DNA of 64,000 nt, taken from assembly GCF_011397635.1 (NCBI RefSeq), contig NC_064770.1, forward strand, positions 29,163,098-29,227,097, in the 5' to 3' direction. A program made the translations under genes and the position numbers. Source of the stretch: Epinephelus fuscoguttatus (lineage: Eukaryota; Chordata; Actinopteri; Perciformes; Serranidae). Shown piece by piece: positions 44,501 through 55,135 of this stretch (its first letter is position 1; every line of letters begins with the position of its first letter). Below the pieces are notes generated by a model that worked only from the letters and a program-made list of their open reading frames with translations, did no database searches and was not told the DNA's origin.

Positions 44501-46708
44501 AACAGCTCACCACTTGAGTTTGGTACTCACTGTGTGAACGCCCCCATGGTGCTCTCAATCCTCTCTCCACATCCTGGTGACAAACAGAGGAGTCAGGGTT
44601 GATGATGGCAGCAGAGCAGAACCAGTCAGCACACTTAGCTATATTGTGGCAAACTCTGGACTGACAGATTTCTGAAAATATCATCACTGTGTCTACTGTA
44701 GGTGAGGAGGACACCGTGAATGGTAATCAGACAGCATGCTGTGAGTTCCTCAGTTTTTAAACTTGTGTTAAATGTGTCTGATTTTTCAGTAGCCAGAGAA
44801 ACATTAAGCCACAGTGTTGCCGATATTGGCTGTAGAGATGTCTGCCTTCTCTCCAATATAATGGAACTAGTGGTTCCCAACTGGTCAAGCCACAAGGTCC
44901 AAATTTCTCCTTAGTCATTTGTTTAAGGTCCACACAGTTTAATACATTCAGTGACATACTTGCATTTGGCCTTTTTGTCAAGCTAGTTTTTCTATCTCTG
45001 TCAAGTAGGTGTCTGTTAGTCACTCATTCTACAGCAGAAAATGGCACTTCAAAATAAAAGCTCTGTGCAAGACATTCATTGTACTTAGAAATAAAGTGTG
45101 TTTTTTACAAAGCTGACATGTTTGCGAGCCACAGAATGGACCCAGGACCCACTTTTGGACCACAATTCACCAGTTGGGAGCCACTGAACTAGATGGCAAC
45201 ATTGGAGCCTGATCGGTGCTGTTTCTGCATCAATGGGCCCAAAGAACAGGAGCTCTGGATACTTCCGCCGGCTAGGCCAGCTCCTTCCGGTTTAGCACTC
45301 CGGTAACGTGAATGGAGGTAAAAATGCCTTAATCTTGTGGCTCCTCTAAACTTTTCAAATGTTACCGCACCAAATCCTGATAGTGAAACGAGTCAATTTC
45401 AGGTGTTGAGATGCTCAAAAAAATGTATCCACTGATTACCAGATGTCTCTTTCCCAATGTAAGTCTATGGGAAAAAAGTCTTTTTGGGCCCAGTGGCATC
45501 ATGCAATGAACCTGGAGGTTGTAATTCCACTGTTTGGCCACTATGAAAATTGGATTCAAAGCCCGGTGCTCTTCCTTGAGGCCTGGTAGTACTAGGTGAG
45601 CCAGCAGTAGATGCACACTTCCTTCTGCACAGTTATATGGTTAGCAGGTTTAGTTCAGTAGAAAGAAAATAGTTCATAGGCTACATAAAACTACTCACAA
45701 CAAGGTCTGCAGATTATATTGAGTACCTTGGTCATGATTTCTGGAAAGAGAAATTGCCGTTGAGTTTTTCAAATATATTTTTTGGCACTTAGAGCACCAC
45801 AAGCTGAATGCCATCCATCCATCCATCCATCCATCCATCCATCCATCCATTTACATCTGCTTATCTGGGGCCAGGTTGCGGGAGCAGCAGGCCAAGCAAA
45901 GCACCCCAGACGTCCCTCTCCCCAGCATCGCCTTGCAGCTTCTCCTGGGGGACCCCAAGGTGTTCCCAGGCAAGATGAGATATGTAAGCCCTCCAGCGTG
46001 TTCTGGGTCTGCCCCAGGGCCTCCTACTAGTGGGACATACCCAGAACACCCTAACAGGAGGCGCCCAGGAGGATCCTGATCAGATGCCCGAACCACCTCA
46101 ACTGACAACTTTCAACGCAAAGCAGCAGCAGCTCTACTCCGAGCTTCCTCTGGATGTCCGATCCCCTTACCTTATCTCTAAGGCTGAGCCCAGACACCCC
46201 ACGGGAGAAACTAATTCTGGCCGCCTGTATCTGTGATCTCATTCTTTCGGTCATTACCCAGAGCTCATGACCATAGGTGAGGGCTGGGATGTAGATGGAC
46301 CAGGAAATCCAAAGCTTCGCCTTCCGGCTCAACTCTCTCTTCACCAGATCCCTTATATTAGAGAGAAGGCAGACATCTCTACAGCCGATATCTCTAACTC
46401 ATGGCAACTCACACCAAAACAATCAAGACTGATAAATAGCACCACAGGTAATAGGAAAAATAAGTATTTTTGATTTTGGGATGAACTGTCCCTTTAAACA
46501 CAAAACATACCCCCATCTATCTCCTTAGTCTAAGTGAAACTGTAAACACAGTGCTGGTCACCCCCTTACCTCCTCTGTGTGAGATGTGTGTGCAGTAAAA
46601 AGCGGTGCGTTTCTTCCTGTGGAGAATGAGCGGGTTCTTCAGCAGGTACAGAGAGGTGAGAGTGTATCCACCCAGAGCTGGGAGGATGAAGTACAGAAAG
46701 CCGCTCAT
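35963..46708 (-). CDS. gdpd3: Glycerophosphodiester phosphodiesterase domain-containing protein 3 (lysophospholipase D)
   Basis: Ten coding exons: 46570-46708, 44531-44573, 42404-42539, 41662-41707, 41368-41486, 39677-39766, 39368-39501, 39088-39147, 38759-38810 and 35963-36091. They join in phase (948 nt) to 315 aa, against about 318 in the human protein. A membrane helix lies at 4-23 and a second hydrophobic segment at about 204-221. The GDPD active site is visible: H44-R-G-G, E71, D73 (LEMDCHLTRDG) and H86 (VVVSHDEN). The motif ATGVMSDYPT near the C-terminus is typical. The family releases lysophosphatidic acid from lysophospholipids at internal membranes. Usual GDPDs have ENT after the HRG motif; here it is EST (53-55). 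All borders are GT/AG. The start follows the family N-terminus (MSGFLYFILPALGGY); an in-frame upstream Met is rejected. GDPD1 is the main alternative, but the ypel3-mapk3 neighbours favour GDPD3. Confidence 0.95.
36475..37534. repeat. Long inverted-arm DNA element, copy 2 (gdpd3 last intron)
   Basis: The left arm (36475-36850) starts GAAGGACAGTTCACCCC. The right arm (37180-37534) ends GGGGTGAACTGTCACTTTAA and is its inverse over several hundred bases, including 'tggcactcggc' against 'gccgagtgcca'. The centre (36850-37180) is unrelated to the arms. Confidence 0.8.
37535..38758. other. gdpd3 last intron, remaining sequence
   Basis: T-rich runs near 37700 and A-rich runs near 38520-38600. No exon or transposon with defined ends is seen. 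Confidence 0.5.
40300..41238 (-). repeat. Interspersed DNA repeat, GTCCAGTGTGTAGGA family, copy 3, interrupted
   Basis: Inverted relative to copies 1 and 2. It ends 'atcctacacactggaccttt' at 41238 and shares the 'agagccagagtttggtttat' and 'ctactgtagaa' words as reverse complement. A hAT element (40379-40969) interrupts it. The left limit is approximate. It lies in gdpd3 intron 5. Confidence 0.7.
40379..40969. mobile_element. hAT (Charlie-like) non-autonomous element with 8-bp duplication
   Basis: The ends are CAGGGGTGTCC and GGACAAGCCTG. Flanks GTGTAGGA (40371-40378) and CTGTAGGA (40970-40977) match at 7 of 8 bases. 591 bp with no transposase. It contains an 82-bp scrap of the LINE 3' end seen at 45857-45940 (40647-40728). 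Confidence 0.85.
41536..41588. repeat. (CG)n(CA)n alternating purine-pyrimidine tract
   Basis: A GC-alternating stretch runs directly into about 19 CA units inside the 175-bp gdpd3 intron 4. Such tracts can adopt Z-DNA. Confidence 0.9.
43225..43660. repeat. Probable dispersed repeat of LTR type (gdpd3 intron 2)
   Basis: Text such as 'cacttcctgcccctgtgtgt', 'cctcacctgtgtct' (twice) and 'ccagtaaatttattttacct' resembles LTR-like dispersed repeats of fish. Ends and a second LTR are not found. Confidence 0.3.
44145..44380. repeat. Dispersed repeat fragment shared with 57740-58000
   Basis: Shared words include 'ataagccc.a.t.tattcatgta', 'gcagtctt.gaa.tgcata' and 'agtcagaccatt' or near variants. 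No ends are defined. Confidence 0.5.
44876..45188. mobile_element. hAT-like MITE nested in the inverted-arm element
   Basis: Starts TGGTTCCCAACTGG and ends CCAGTTGGGAGCCACT. The flanking GAACTAG is present on both sides, and the host element reads across the join as in its other copies. Same family as 23316-23649. Confidence 0.85.
45811..45850. repeat. (ATCC)n microsatellite, tail of the LINE
   Basis: About ten units. On the minus strand this is (GGAT)n directly after the LINE 3' end, as expected for a LINE that ends in a simple repeat. Confidence 0.9.
45851..46345 (-). mobile_element. 5'-truncated non-LTR retrotransposon (LINE), ORF2 C-terminus
   Basis: The minus strand encodes a reverse transcriptase C-terminal stretch (YGHELWVMTERMRSQIQAAR and GLSLRDKVRGSD), then, in another frame, RRPWGRPRTRW with LAWEHLGVPQ. 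This is a known fish LINE tail followed by a GGAT-type repeat. Frames are broken. The exact clade is not assigned. Confidence 0.8.
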
Positions 46709-47999
46709 TCTTCCCCGCAAACACATCCAGTGAGCTCCTGAGTGAGTCTCTGTCACATGGAGAATGAACAGAAATCTCCAGCAAAAAAAAAAGTGATCAA
46801 ATAAAACGGTGCCAACAGGTGTGTCTTTCAGCAAAAGATAATAAAGCCTTTAAACAATCCCCCTGTTGTGTAGACGGATTCAAAGGCTTCACTGAAGACA
46901 GCCTTCTCTCTGTCTTACTTTGAAGATAAGAAAAAAACTGGACAGACGGGTAAGACCGAGGAAATTCTTCTTCCTACTGACTCTCGAAACCTTCAGAGCT
47001 GTAAAAAATAAGTTAATAAAGCACCAGCCCATAACCCAGAGCTCACCTCCACGCTCTCTCTCTTTCTCTCTGGCCTCTCCCCTGCCTGTGGAAATACTAT
47101 TTCACTCTCTTTACACTGCTTTTGTCCAGCTTTGATACTGGTGGTTTTGTGCGTGTCACACCTGGGCACGTCTGCCAACACTTAAAGGATTTCTTTTATA
47201 CTAATTCATTGTTTGCAGTGTGAGGTTGGACATCAGTACTGCAATTATGACAAACAATATTATATGACAAATGAGCAGTTGTTGACATCTATTGTCATTT
47301 CCAGATTTATTCCCAGTCTCATTTGATCTTGAGCACAGACATGTTTGTAGCTGATAACAGAGAAAGACAAAAGACCTCAGTGGGAGGGCGGCCGGTTTCT
47401 TGTAGCCTGTGTGTATTTGACAAAAGGGATGTGGCGTTCTCAGATATGTAAACTCAACTCTGACCCACACAGATAGAAATATGAAAACAACTCCATGTCT
47501 ACAGGCATGCATGCTCGCTATACATACAGTACAAAGTCAGCAGTGTTGTATTGTTCAGGGTCAATAGCAAAGCTGGACTGTGACAAACAATGGCGCTCGC
47601 TCTGAAATGTTTCACCAGAAGAGAGAAATCTATTCACAGCAGTGCAATGTGGCTTCCAGCTTTTTCTCACTTTTGAATGTGTCTCCCTTTACATACAAAA
47701 TATAAGTAAATCCTGTCCTGTTGGCCTAAATCATGTTGGCCTTGTTTTCAGGTAGATTTTCAGCCCACAAGGAGACAGTGCTGAAGTCATTCAAATCATG
47801 GCCTAGGACTCTGGGAATGTCAGGGTCGAACAGGGTAGCCGTGCTCAGACATGTTATATGGGAAGGTGGGAAAGCTGCACAGCTGGGAGAGCAAGTTGGC
47901 TTTCATGATGAGATGCCACAAAGTTATGTTCATTCCCATGACTCTCAGGCTTTAAGTTCACTTCTGAAACCGGTTTGAAAAAGATAGTTTAGACTGGTC
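46709..47999. other. Intergenic region upstream of gdpd3
   Basis: Minus-strand splice-like signals near 47046 (GTGGAG then GTGAGC) and near 47000 (TTTTTTACAG) could mark a 5' UTR exon of gdpd3, but nothing confirms it. No CpG island is seen. The rest is unassigned. Confidence 0.3.
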
Positions 48000-49065
48000 T
48001 GCAGTGTGAGGCCAGACTTGGTTTAAAAAACAGGGGCCAAGCCAGAAGTCTAGGCGTAGTCATGGACTTAGACCTGAATTTCAACAGCCACGTTAGACTA
48101 TTACAAAATCAACCAACTATCAGCTCTGTTAGGATTAAAGGACTTTCCATAAATATGTCAAGATAAATTATGATAAATGACAAGAGCCTATTGAGCCCTG
48201 ACTGAGCCTAAGAAACGACTCTGAAAATAGGTTGAAGGTACATGAAGCTTTGCAAAAATAGAGCTAGTATGAGCAGGTTTTCCAGAAAGTGACAAGTTAC
48301 TCAGGTCATTTGCATGGAGTGAGTTAGGACAACTTTACTAGGAAAAACTGAAACAATCTGATGTTCACTTGTTCGCATCATGTCCAGTTAGGCAGAGGGG
48401 TCAGCAGGATTTGAAAAAATCTATCCACTGATTCATACTTTACTGCTATAAAGGTGTTTTTACAGGTCACCCTGAGCTGCAGCTGCTTCAGAATGCTGCT
48501 TGAATCATCACTAAGACCAGGGAAGTGGTTCACAACACTCCAGTTTTGGGGTCTTAACAATGACATCCTGTCTGTCAGAGCACTGATTAAAAAATACAAC
48601 TGCTGGTTTATAATGCAATGACTGGTATAGGGCCAAAACACATTTCTGATCTTTTGCTGCATTATGGACTGTTGTCTTGGACAAGTCTGCTTTGTGTCCT
48701 CATAGTCAAAACTAATCATGGAGAAGCAGCATTTAGTTTTTATGTGCTACATATCTGCAGCAATCTCACACAGAACTGCAGGTCTGCTGCAACTCTGTAT
48801 TTTTAAAATCAAGGCTGAAGACTTTTCTGTTTGCCTCTACCTTTTATTAAATCAAATATTTTTCTTTCTTTCTTACACTGGACTGTAACTTTAATTCTTG
48901 TATTTATACCAGTCTTATTCTGTTTTAGCTTTTCATTTTCTATTTTCTTGGCTTATCAATGACTGTTTTTAAATGTCCTTTTATAATGTGTGTCTTTGCA
49001 CTTTGTAAGTAAAAACACTTTGAATTGCCCTGTTGCTGAAATGTGCTATATAAATAAACCCGCCT
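48000..49065 (+). mobile_element. L2-like LINE 3' fragment, degenerate
   Basis: 48040-48130 encodes a reverse transcriptase remnant with stops (similar to LGVxxDxDLNFNSHV). 48440-48800 encodes ELQLLQNAA, then GIGPKHISDLLLHYG, GEAAFSFYVLHIC and NCRSAATL in changing frames, the C-terminal order of fish L2/Maui ORF2. The 3' end 'tgctatataaataaa' is typical of such LINEs. Many stops and frameshifts show it is dead. Confidence 0.75.
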
Positions 49066-49436
49066 CGCCCTACTTTTGCTCTGAGATTTAAGTCTGTGAG
49101 CTAAGAGCCATGATTTCATGGTTAACAATCGGTGACAACTGCTGAAAAGCATTTCCGAGGTAACAATCAGTGACATCTGGTGGCAGTGAGGACCTCATCA
49201 TTCATTCTCATTTGCAAAACTAACCCGACTGATGAGCGTCTGCAGCTACATGTTTGCACTGTGCTGAGATCTTGTTTTTCTGTTGTTACACTCTCGTGGT
49301 TTATTTTCCCCCAATAAGTGTTGCAACTGTTAAATCTGTGGGTTTAGAAACTTTTAAATTGGGGGCAAGACTAGGGTTCAGTTTCATAGAGAGGGAGCAC
49401 ATTGGGGGAATAAGTAAATATGTTATAACTGTTTTT

Positions 49437-49830
49437 GCTTCACTGTTTCACTTTGTGGTTGTTTTGCATCATATTTGGTCATTTTATGGTCGATCTGCGT
49501 CTCTGTGATTGTTTTGCATTACTTTGTGGTCATTGTGTGCTAGTTTGCCATTGTTTCAAGTCATTTCATGGTTATTTTGTGTCAATCTGTTGCTGTTTTG
49601 AGTCATGTTGTGGCACTTTTTCATTGTTCCTAGTCATTTTGTCTGTTGCTTTGTCCCTGTTTTGAGTCATTTTGTGTCACTGTTGTTGTTTCTAGTTATT
49701 TTGGTGCTATTATGTGTTAATCTGTAACTGTTTTGAGTCATTTTGTGTCACTTTGTTGTTGTTTTGAGTCATTTTGGGTGTTTTGTTTCATTTTTTGGTT
49801 GATATGTGGTCAGCTTGCATCCCTCTAATC
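49437..49830. repeat. Degenerate minisatellite
   Basis: Irregular units built on 'gtcattttgtgtcactttgt' and 'ttgttttgagtcatttt' repeat many times. The open frame across it is a by-product of the repeat. Confidence 0.75.
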
Positions 49831-50016
49831 GTCTCATTTCTTTTTTCTCTTTTTTGTGTCATTTTCATGACGTCATGCACATGCTTTATGCCTCTTTAGT
49901 TTAACTATTATTTTTTATCTAAGCCACAGTCAAAGTCTGTCACAGAAAGAAAAAAGACCACAAGAAGAAGAAGAAAAAAAAACCATCCACAAACACGTGT
50001 AACAGTATCAGGAAAT

Positions 50017-50027
50017 TTTATTTTATT
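50017..50027 (-). terminator. mapk3: Candidate overlapping poly(A) signals of mapk3
   Basis: The plus strand reads tttattttatt, giving two overlapping AATAAA signals on the gene strand. They lie at the far end of the predicted 3' UTR exon. A nearer variant signal (ATTAAA) near 53210 could also be used. Confidence 0.35.
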
Positions 50028-50324
50028 ATATGTATATAATTCTGTTTCTTTGTTAATCGTTTAATTCATAATACCCATAGAATATACAGACTGTAACCCT
50101 CAATAACTCATATCTCTTTGACAATCTACTTATATCTTCTTTTAAAATAATTCCTTATAAGATCCTGGAGGGGAAAATCAAAGAAAAAAGGTTTCAGAAA
50201 GACTGAAAACACTGCCAATAATAATCACGCCCATAAGAGAAATAAGGAAGAAGAAAAAAATACAAATAAAAACATCCTAATTATTAAAAAAAATGATACA
50301 ACTTTAACTCCCTTTTATGTAAAA

Positions 50325-50359
50325 AAAAAAAAAAAGAAAGAAAGAAAGAAAGAAAGAAA
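50325..50359. repeat. A-run plus (GAAA)n microsatellite
   Basis: A poly-A run followed by about six GAAA units inside the probable mapk3 3' UTR. Confidence 0.85.
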
Positions 50360-51130
50360 TACAACAACTCACCAATATAACAACAATAGCAATAATAAGA
50401 ACAGCCATTTAAAAACAACAATATCTGGAAACAGGCCTCGTGACGGACAGGCCTTTAGACTCATTGATACTGTGTGAATGTATATGGTGTGTTTAAGTGC
50501 AACTTTTCACAAACACACAGGTACACTCCTCAGAAAGAAGTGCGTGTGTGAGTGCGTCAGGAGGATTGCAAAAAAATGTGGTCCTCTTGGTTCGTTCCCA
50601 TGGTTACCCAGTGAGATGTTTGGTCTGGTGGCAGGTCGGTTGGAGAAAGAAAAACGAGCGAGCAGGGCCTGGTTGACTGGTGACCAAATATACATATGAA
50701 ATACATACAAAACAAAGAAAATCTTACAGATGTGAAAGCACAGGTAACTGCAGGGGGAGGGCCCAAAACACACAGGACAAAAAGAGTCTTGGCTTTACTG
50801 ATGAGCAGATACACAAACACTTGTACACAGACATAAATTACTGCAGACGATCCATGAGCTTTAACACACACAACGCAGGCGAAACTTAAAGCTGAACAGG
50901 GAGGATACAAGACGAAAACAACCTCGCAGGGGGAGAGAGAGAGCGGCTGGAAAGACAAAGTGCAGGCGTGCTGATTGAGTTATGCAAGTTTCCTGCATAT
51001 ATGACCATCCATGATGTATGATCCCAGTGAGACGGGGGTAATTATTTTCTGGAGGAGGACAGTGGCAGCAAAGTCAGTGATATGAGTTACCAATCCCACT
51101 GTGGAGAAGCAGACAGAGGAGGGAGGACTA

Positions 51131-51158
51131 GGAGGAGGAGGAGGAGGAGGAGGAGGAA
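51131..51158. repeat. (GGA)n microsatellite
   Basis: About nine GGA units. The mapk3 transcript would read (TCC)n here. Confidence 0.85.
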
Positions 51159-52605
51159 GGGGGAGGCAGCCCTTTGAGTAAAGCGTGGTGAGAGTCGGGA
51201 GGTTGAACAAAAGGATGAGTATCACCACATGCACCAAAAAGCCTCACACCGATCCCAGAGTGCTGGCTATGGCTTCTGAGAAAACAGCCTTTGATGCCCG
51301 TAAAAAAAAATCAATGATTTTTGCTGCGAGAGGGCGAGGCCAGTGACATCACATCACAAGCCCGCCCTGAGAGAGATAACGAGGATCCAGTGCATGTGTT
51401 GGTCCATTTTTTTGTTTGTGGGGAGGAGGGAGGAGGCTTCTCTACTGGTCCCAGTGCAACAGGCAGAGATTAGTGCAGACTGAGCTGAGCAGTTAGTACA
51501 GTCACATCCAGAACAAAGAGAGGAGGACGATAAACACAGACGTAATACACATGCAAATAAACATGAGAAGCCATCTGAGGAACAATGCAGCCTTGAATCA
51601 CCCACACTGAAGAGTAAACATCCAGTATGTTAACAGGAAAGCACGCAGGCGAAGGAGAAGTAAAATGGGTAGGGAGGGAATATATACACTGTACAACCAT
51701 GGAGTGATGGTAGCTGCTTGGCTGTGCACTGAGCCGGAATAACTGTACAGCACTCTGACATTCCTGGGTTTGACTATTATGTTGCCGATTATGCTGCATT
51801 CACGTCATATTGAAGTTATCACTAGAGTTCTTACAATAATGATACCAAATTGATAGTTTTAGAAATGCCTCCAATACTGCCTAACATGCTGCATCAGCGA
51901 GTAAATAAGTCTATGGTCTGATCAAATACAACATTATCTATCAATAATCTAGCAAATTTACATGCTCAGAAATCGGAAGGGAAGAAATGGTGTTGAACTT
52001 ATATCAAAATTACAAAGTTTCTGTCTTTGACATATCGTTTACGTTTTACATCTTTTACTTCCAAGTTGTAGCAACAACTTTTCTGAAAGCTGCGATACTT
52101 ACGACTTGGCACTTACTAATATGGGAGTGCCTGAAAGCTGAACAAATATGAACGCCTCACATTGGCTAAAAGCCGTCGTTCCTTGTGATTAAATCAAAAT
52201 TTTAAAACGATATGGTGTTCTATAGTCAGCACAATCAACTCTGTAATCATACAACCGTCTTGATGACGCTTGCAAGTTGTTTCTTTTCAGCTCTGCCGTC
52301 CATCCCATATGACGTGAACGCGGCATTCATCAGCGACACCTATGGTTTTCTCAGTAGTCGTAAAGGAGGTGCTGTTCTTGTAAAACTCCACAGTTTTGCG
52401 AGCTGCAGCGACACGACTCCAGATATTCAGGGCATTTACATTCAACACTCACATCAATGAGCTGGAAAGATCATTATCTGTAAAAAGGGATGTTGGAAAG
52501 TGCTTTTTTTTTAAAAATAAACTGGCCACTTTGAATACGTAAATTTGTATAGATCTGGGTCTTCGCCAGCCTGCGCACGTTTGACTCCATACTGTTGTTT
52601 TATAA

Positions 52606-52893
52606 TGCTGCAACTAACGACTGTTCACGATTGTTGTTAACAATTATTTTCATGATTAATCATTTAGTCTATAAAATGTCAAAAAATGCTCAACACACTT
52701 TCCCAAAACCCAAAGTAACATTTTCAATTTGCTTCTTTTGTCCAACCAACAGCCCTGAACCAAAGACTCTTCATTTCCGATCACAGATGACAAAGGAAAG
52801 CAGCAAATTCTCACATTTCAGAAGCTGAAACCAACAAATGTTTGACATTTTTCGATCTACTAATTGATTAACCGACTAATCATTGCAGCTCTA
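52606..52893 (+). repeat. Dispersed hAT-like repeat inside the probable mapk3 3' UTR
   Basis: Starts 'gctgcaactaacgactgttc' and ends with the near inverse 'cgactaatcattgcagctct'. The middle has 'tagtctataaaatgtcaaaa' and 'tcacatttcagaagctgaa'. This is a very common fish repeat type. Partial copies are at 28394-28665 and 28924-29020. Confidence 0.75.
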
Positions 52894-54439
52894 TCGTCCT
52901 GGGTCAAGCGGCAGCAGATAGAAACGCAGTGCAAAAACAGCACGGTGGGATGGGATGTCAATCAGGCCCCATTTTCCAGAATACTGTATGTGTTATCAGA
53001 CTTGGCCTTAGATACAGAGGATCCAGTGACATTTAGGATCAAGAGGAGAATGTAATTCTATACAGGAATGTGATGCTGACACTGGATCTGCTATTTGATG
53101 TTGTGTTTTACAGAAAAGGGTGTTGTGAAGCCAAATGTAGATGATACAGTGATGTTATACCAGTGTCTCACATCAGTATTCTGGCACTGCTTGCTCTCTG
53201 TTTAATGCAATTTGGGGGAAAAAAAATAATTACTTACAAATACTTACATTAAGTTAGGTGAAAAAAAAAAATGTTTTGATGTGGCACAGAGTAATATGAA
53301 TGTTCTGGAAAATGGGGCGTAGGTATCACTGTTATCTGAATAGGAATTATGTTGCTTTCTGTTTGTTCCAATCATGTCGCACCTCATGAATATAACCAGC
53401 TTTCCACAAATGAAGGGGGAGTTCAGTTTGTCTGCCCTTTTATGAGTTATAGGTCAAGAAGTGTATTATTAAACTCCGACAGATTTTCCTTAGTTGCTTC
53501 CCAGCCAAGTTTCCTGCATCTCTCTGCCACTTTGGTTAATTTCAAGAATGCATGCATTCATATGAACATCATACACAGTTTTGTTTGTTTCGGAAAACAA
53601 AAACAAAACAAAAGAAAGAGCAACGACAAAGAGAACTTTAAACCTGCCAACATGCCAGTAAAAACACTGAATGCTCAAAATCAAGTGTTCAAAATAAAAA
53701 AACTGCAAATATAAACAGATACGACTCTGAACTGATCCGAAAACACTCAAACAACGGTGTACAAACAAAAACTGCGACAAGCACACTTAAAGAAAAAGAA
53801 GAAAAAAAAAAAAGCTTTTATACTTTTGTATATACATACACCCGATTAGCATCCCCGTTCTTTTAGCCCTCGATTTTTTTCAGGTTGTAATTTACATGGA
53901 GCAAGACAAGAGAGTTATGGTGTTGGTTAATACAGTAGTTTATATGAGAGGGAGCGACAGAGAGAGGAGAGCTCAGACAGACAGATCAGCGACAGGTGCA
54001 GGAGAGGAGGAACCGGGGGTTTGATCGGGACAGGAGGGGGGACAGTGAGTTACTGTGGATGGGACAGGATGAGACAGGATTTTAACGGGAGAACAAAATG
54101 TGAGGTGAGAGGAGGGAGAGTCCAACATGGACAAAACTGAAAGAGTATGAGTACGACAGACCCTACCACCCCACCCAACCACAGAAATCAAAGTTAGACT
54201 TAGCTCTCTTGCAGTAGAAATGGAAAGATAAGCAGTTAAATGTTCATTTCTTGTTTTCTCTTTTTGTTGGTTTCTTGAAGATGCATTTTTCTTTTTGTTT
54301 TAGCATGTCGTTTTGGGGTCTTCTTGTTCCAAGCCTCTGGGTGGCTTTGTCACTTTAGGGCTGAAAAAGGAAAGGAAAGGAAAAGAAATGCATTTAGATC
54401 CACTTTGAATTAATGAATATTAAATGGTAAGTCCAGTTA

Positions 54440-55135
54440 TTTACAACCTGGACCTATTTTCCTATGTTTTATTATATTTTAGTAATTCGTCCAGAAATAA
54501 GCAGCAAAACAGGCCACAATGTAACCACTTGGGGCATGTTTGCACCATAAACATACGTCCACTTTAAGTGTTTGTTTTTGCTACTGACAGGCTAAGATTG
54601 TTATTTTAAGTGTCTTAAAACATTATGGAAAGGATCACTCCAGAGACAGACATTTTTGTTCAAGAGTAAGATACTTTTTGTTTAATTAAAAACAGCCCTC
54701 AAATCGCCATCTCCAAACCAACCAGACTCCATTTAAATAAACAGTAATTTAATCATCATAAAACACTTTATTCAAAGTCGACAGAAACAAAATAAAACTC
54801 ACAAAAACCATCTTGGTTTGTCTTTTCACTGCTCCAACAATCACCAACTTAATTAACTTGGTTGAAATAAACCCTTAATACACCCTGTTAGATGCATAGG
54901 GTTAGATGTGAAAATATGCTGGCTCTATACACCAAAATTACTGTTTTTTTTTTTTTTAAGTGGAGCCTGGTTGATATGGCAAATGCCTCTCTGGGGCTGT
55001 TTCTGGTGAAACAAAACAGATCTTACTCTTTAACAGAAAGGTCTTTCTCAGTACCAATCCTTTCCATAATGCTGTCAGACACTAATAACAATCTGAGCCT
55101 GTCAGCAATATACTGGTTTCAAGGTATACTCTGAT
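54440..55135. repeat. Inverted-arm DNA repeat in the mapk3 3'-UTR intron
   Basis: The left arm (54540-54850) and right arm (54955-55135) carry inverted copies of the same words, for example 'ggaaaggatcactccagaga' against 'tttctcagtaccaatccttt', and 'gacaggctaagattgttatt' against 'aataacaatctgagcctgtc'. A half copy is at 1880-2165. Confidence 0.65.

Larger units (their letters stand above)
44810..46498. repeat. Long inverted-arm DNA element, copy 3, with nested insertions (gdpd3 intron 1)
   Basis: The left part (44810-44875) continues at 45189 after a hAT-like insertion. The right arm is interrupted by a LINE 3' end (45811-46345) and resumes at about 46350 with 'agagagaaggcagacatctc', ending GAACTGTCCCTTTAA. 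It matches copies 1 and 2. The stretch 45210-45600 is probably a further unassigned repeat. Confidence 0.7.
50010..54360 (-). other. mapk3: 3'-UTR exon of mapk3
   Basis: The acceptor at 54361-54362 is preceded on the gene strand by a long pyrimidine tract and CTTTTTCAG. It pairs with a donor at 57304-57305, just after the stop codon. ERK1 and ERK2 genes of mammals also have a terminal exon that is only 3' UTR. The exon start is well supported. The 3' end is tentative. The exon includes simple repeats (50325-50359 and 51131-51158) and a dispersed repeat at 52606-52893. Confidence 0.6.

Noticed and set aside
46051-46344. 97-aa frame as a host gene
   Set aside because: It is the reverse transcriptase tail of a LINE, with a simple-repeat tail after it.
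46517-46834. 105-aa frame with a longer N-terminus for gdpd3
   Set aside because: Family proteins start at the equivalent of MSGFLYFILP. The longer version adds residues without a match, and the frame runs past a clear donor at 46568-46569.
49254-49665. Cysteine- and phenylalanine-rich frames as a membrane protein
   Set aside because: Most of this comes from a degenerate minisatellite read in frame.
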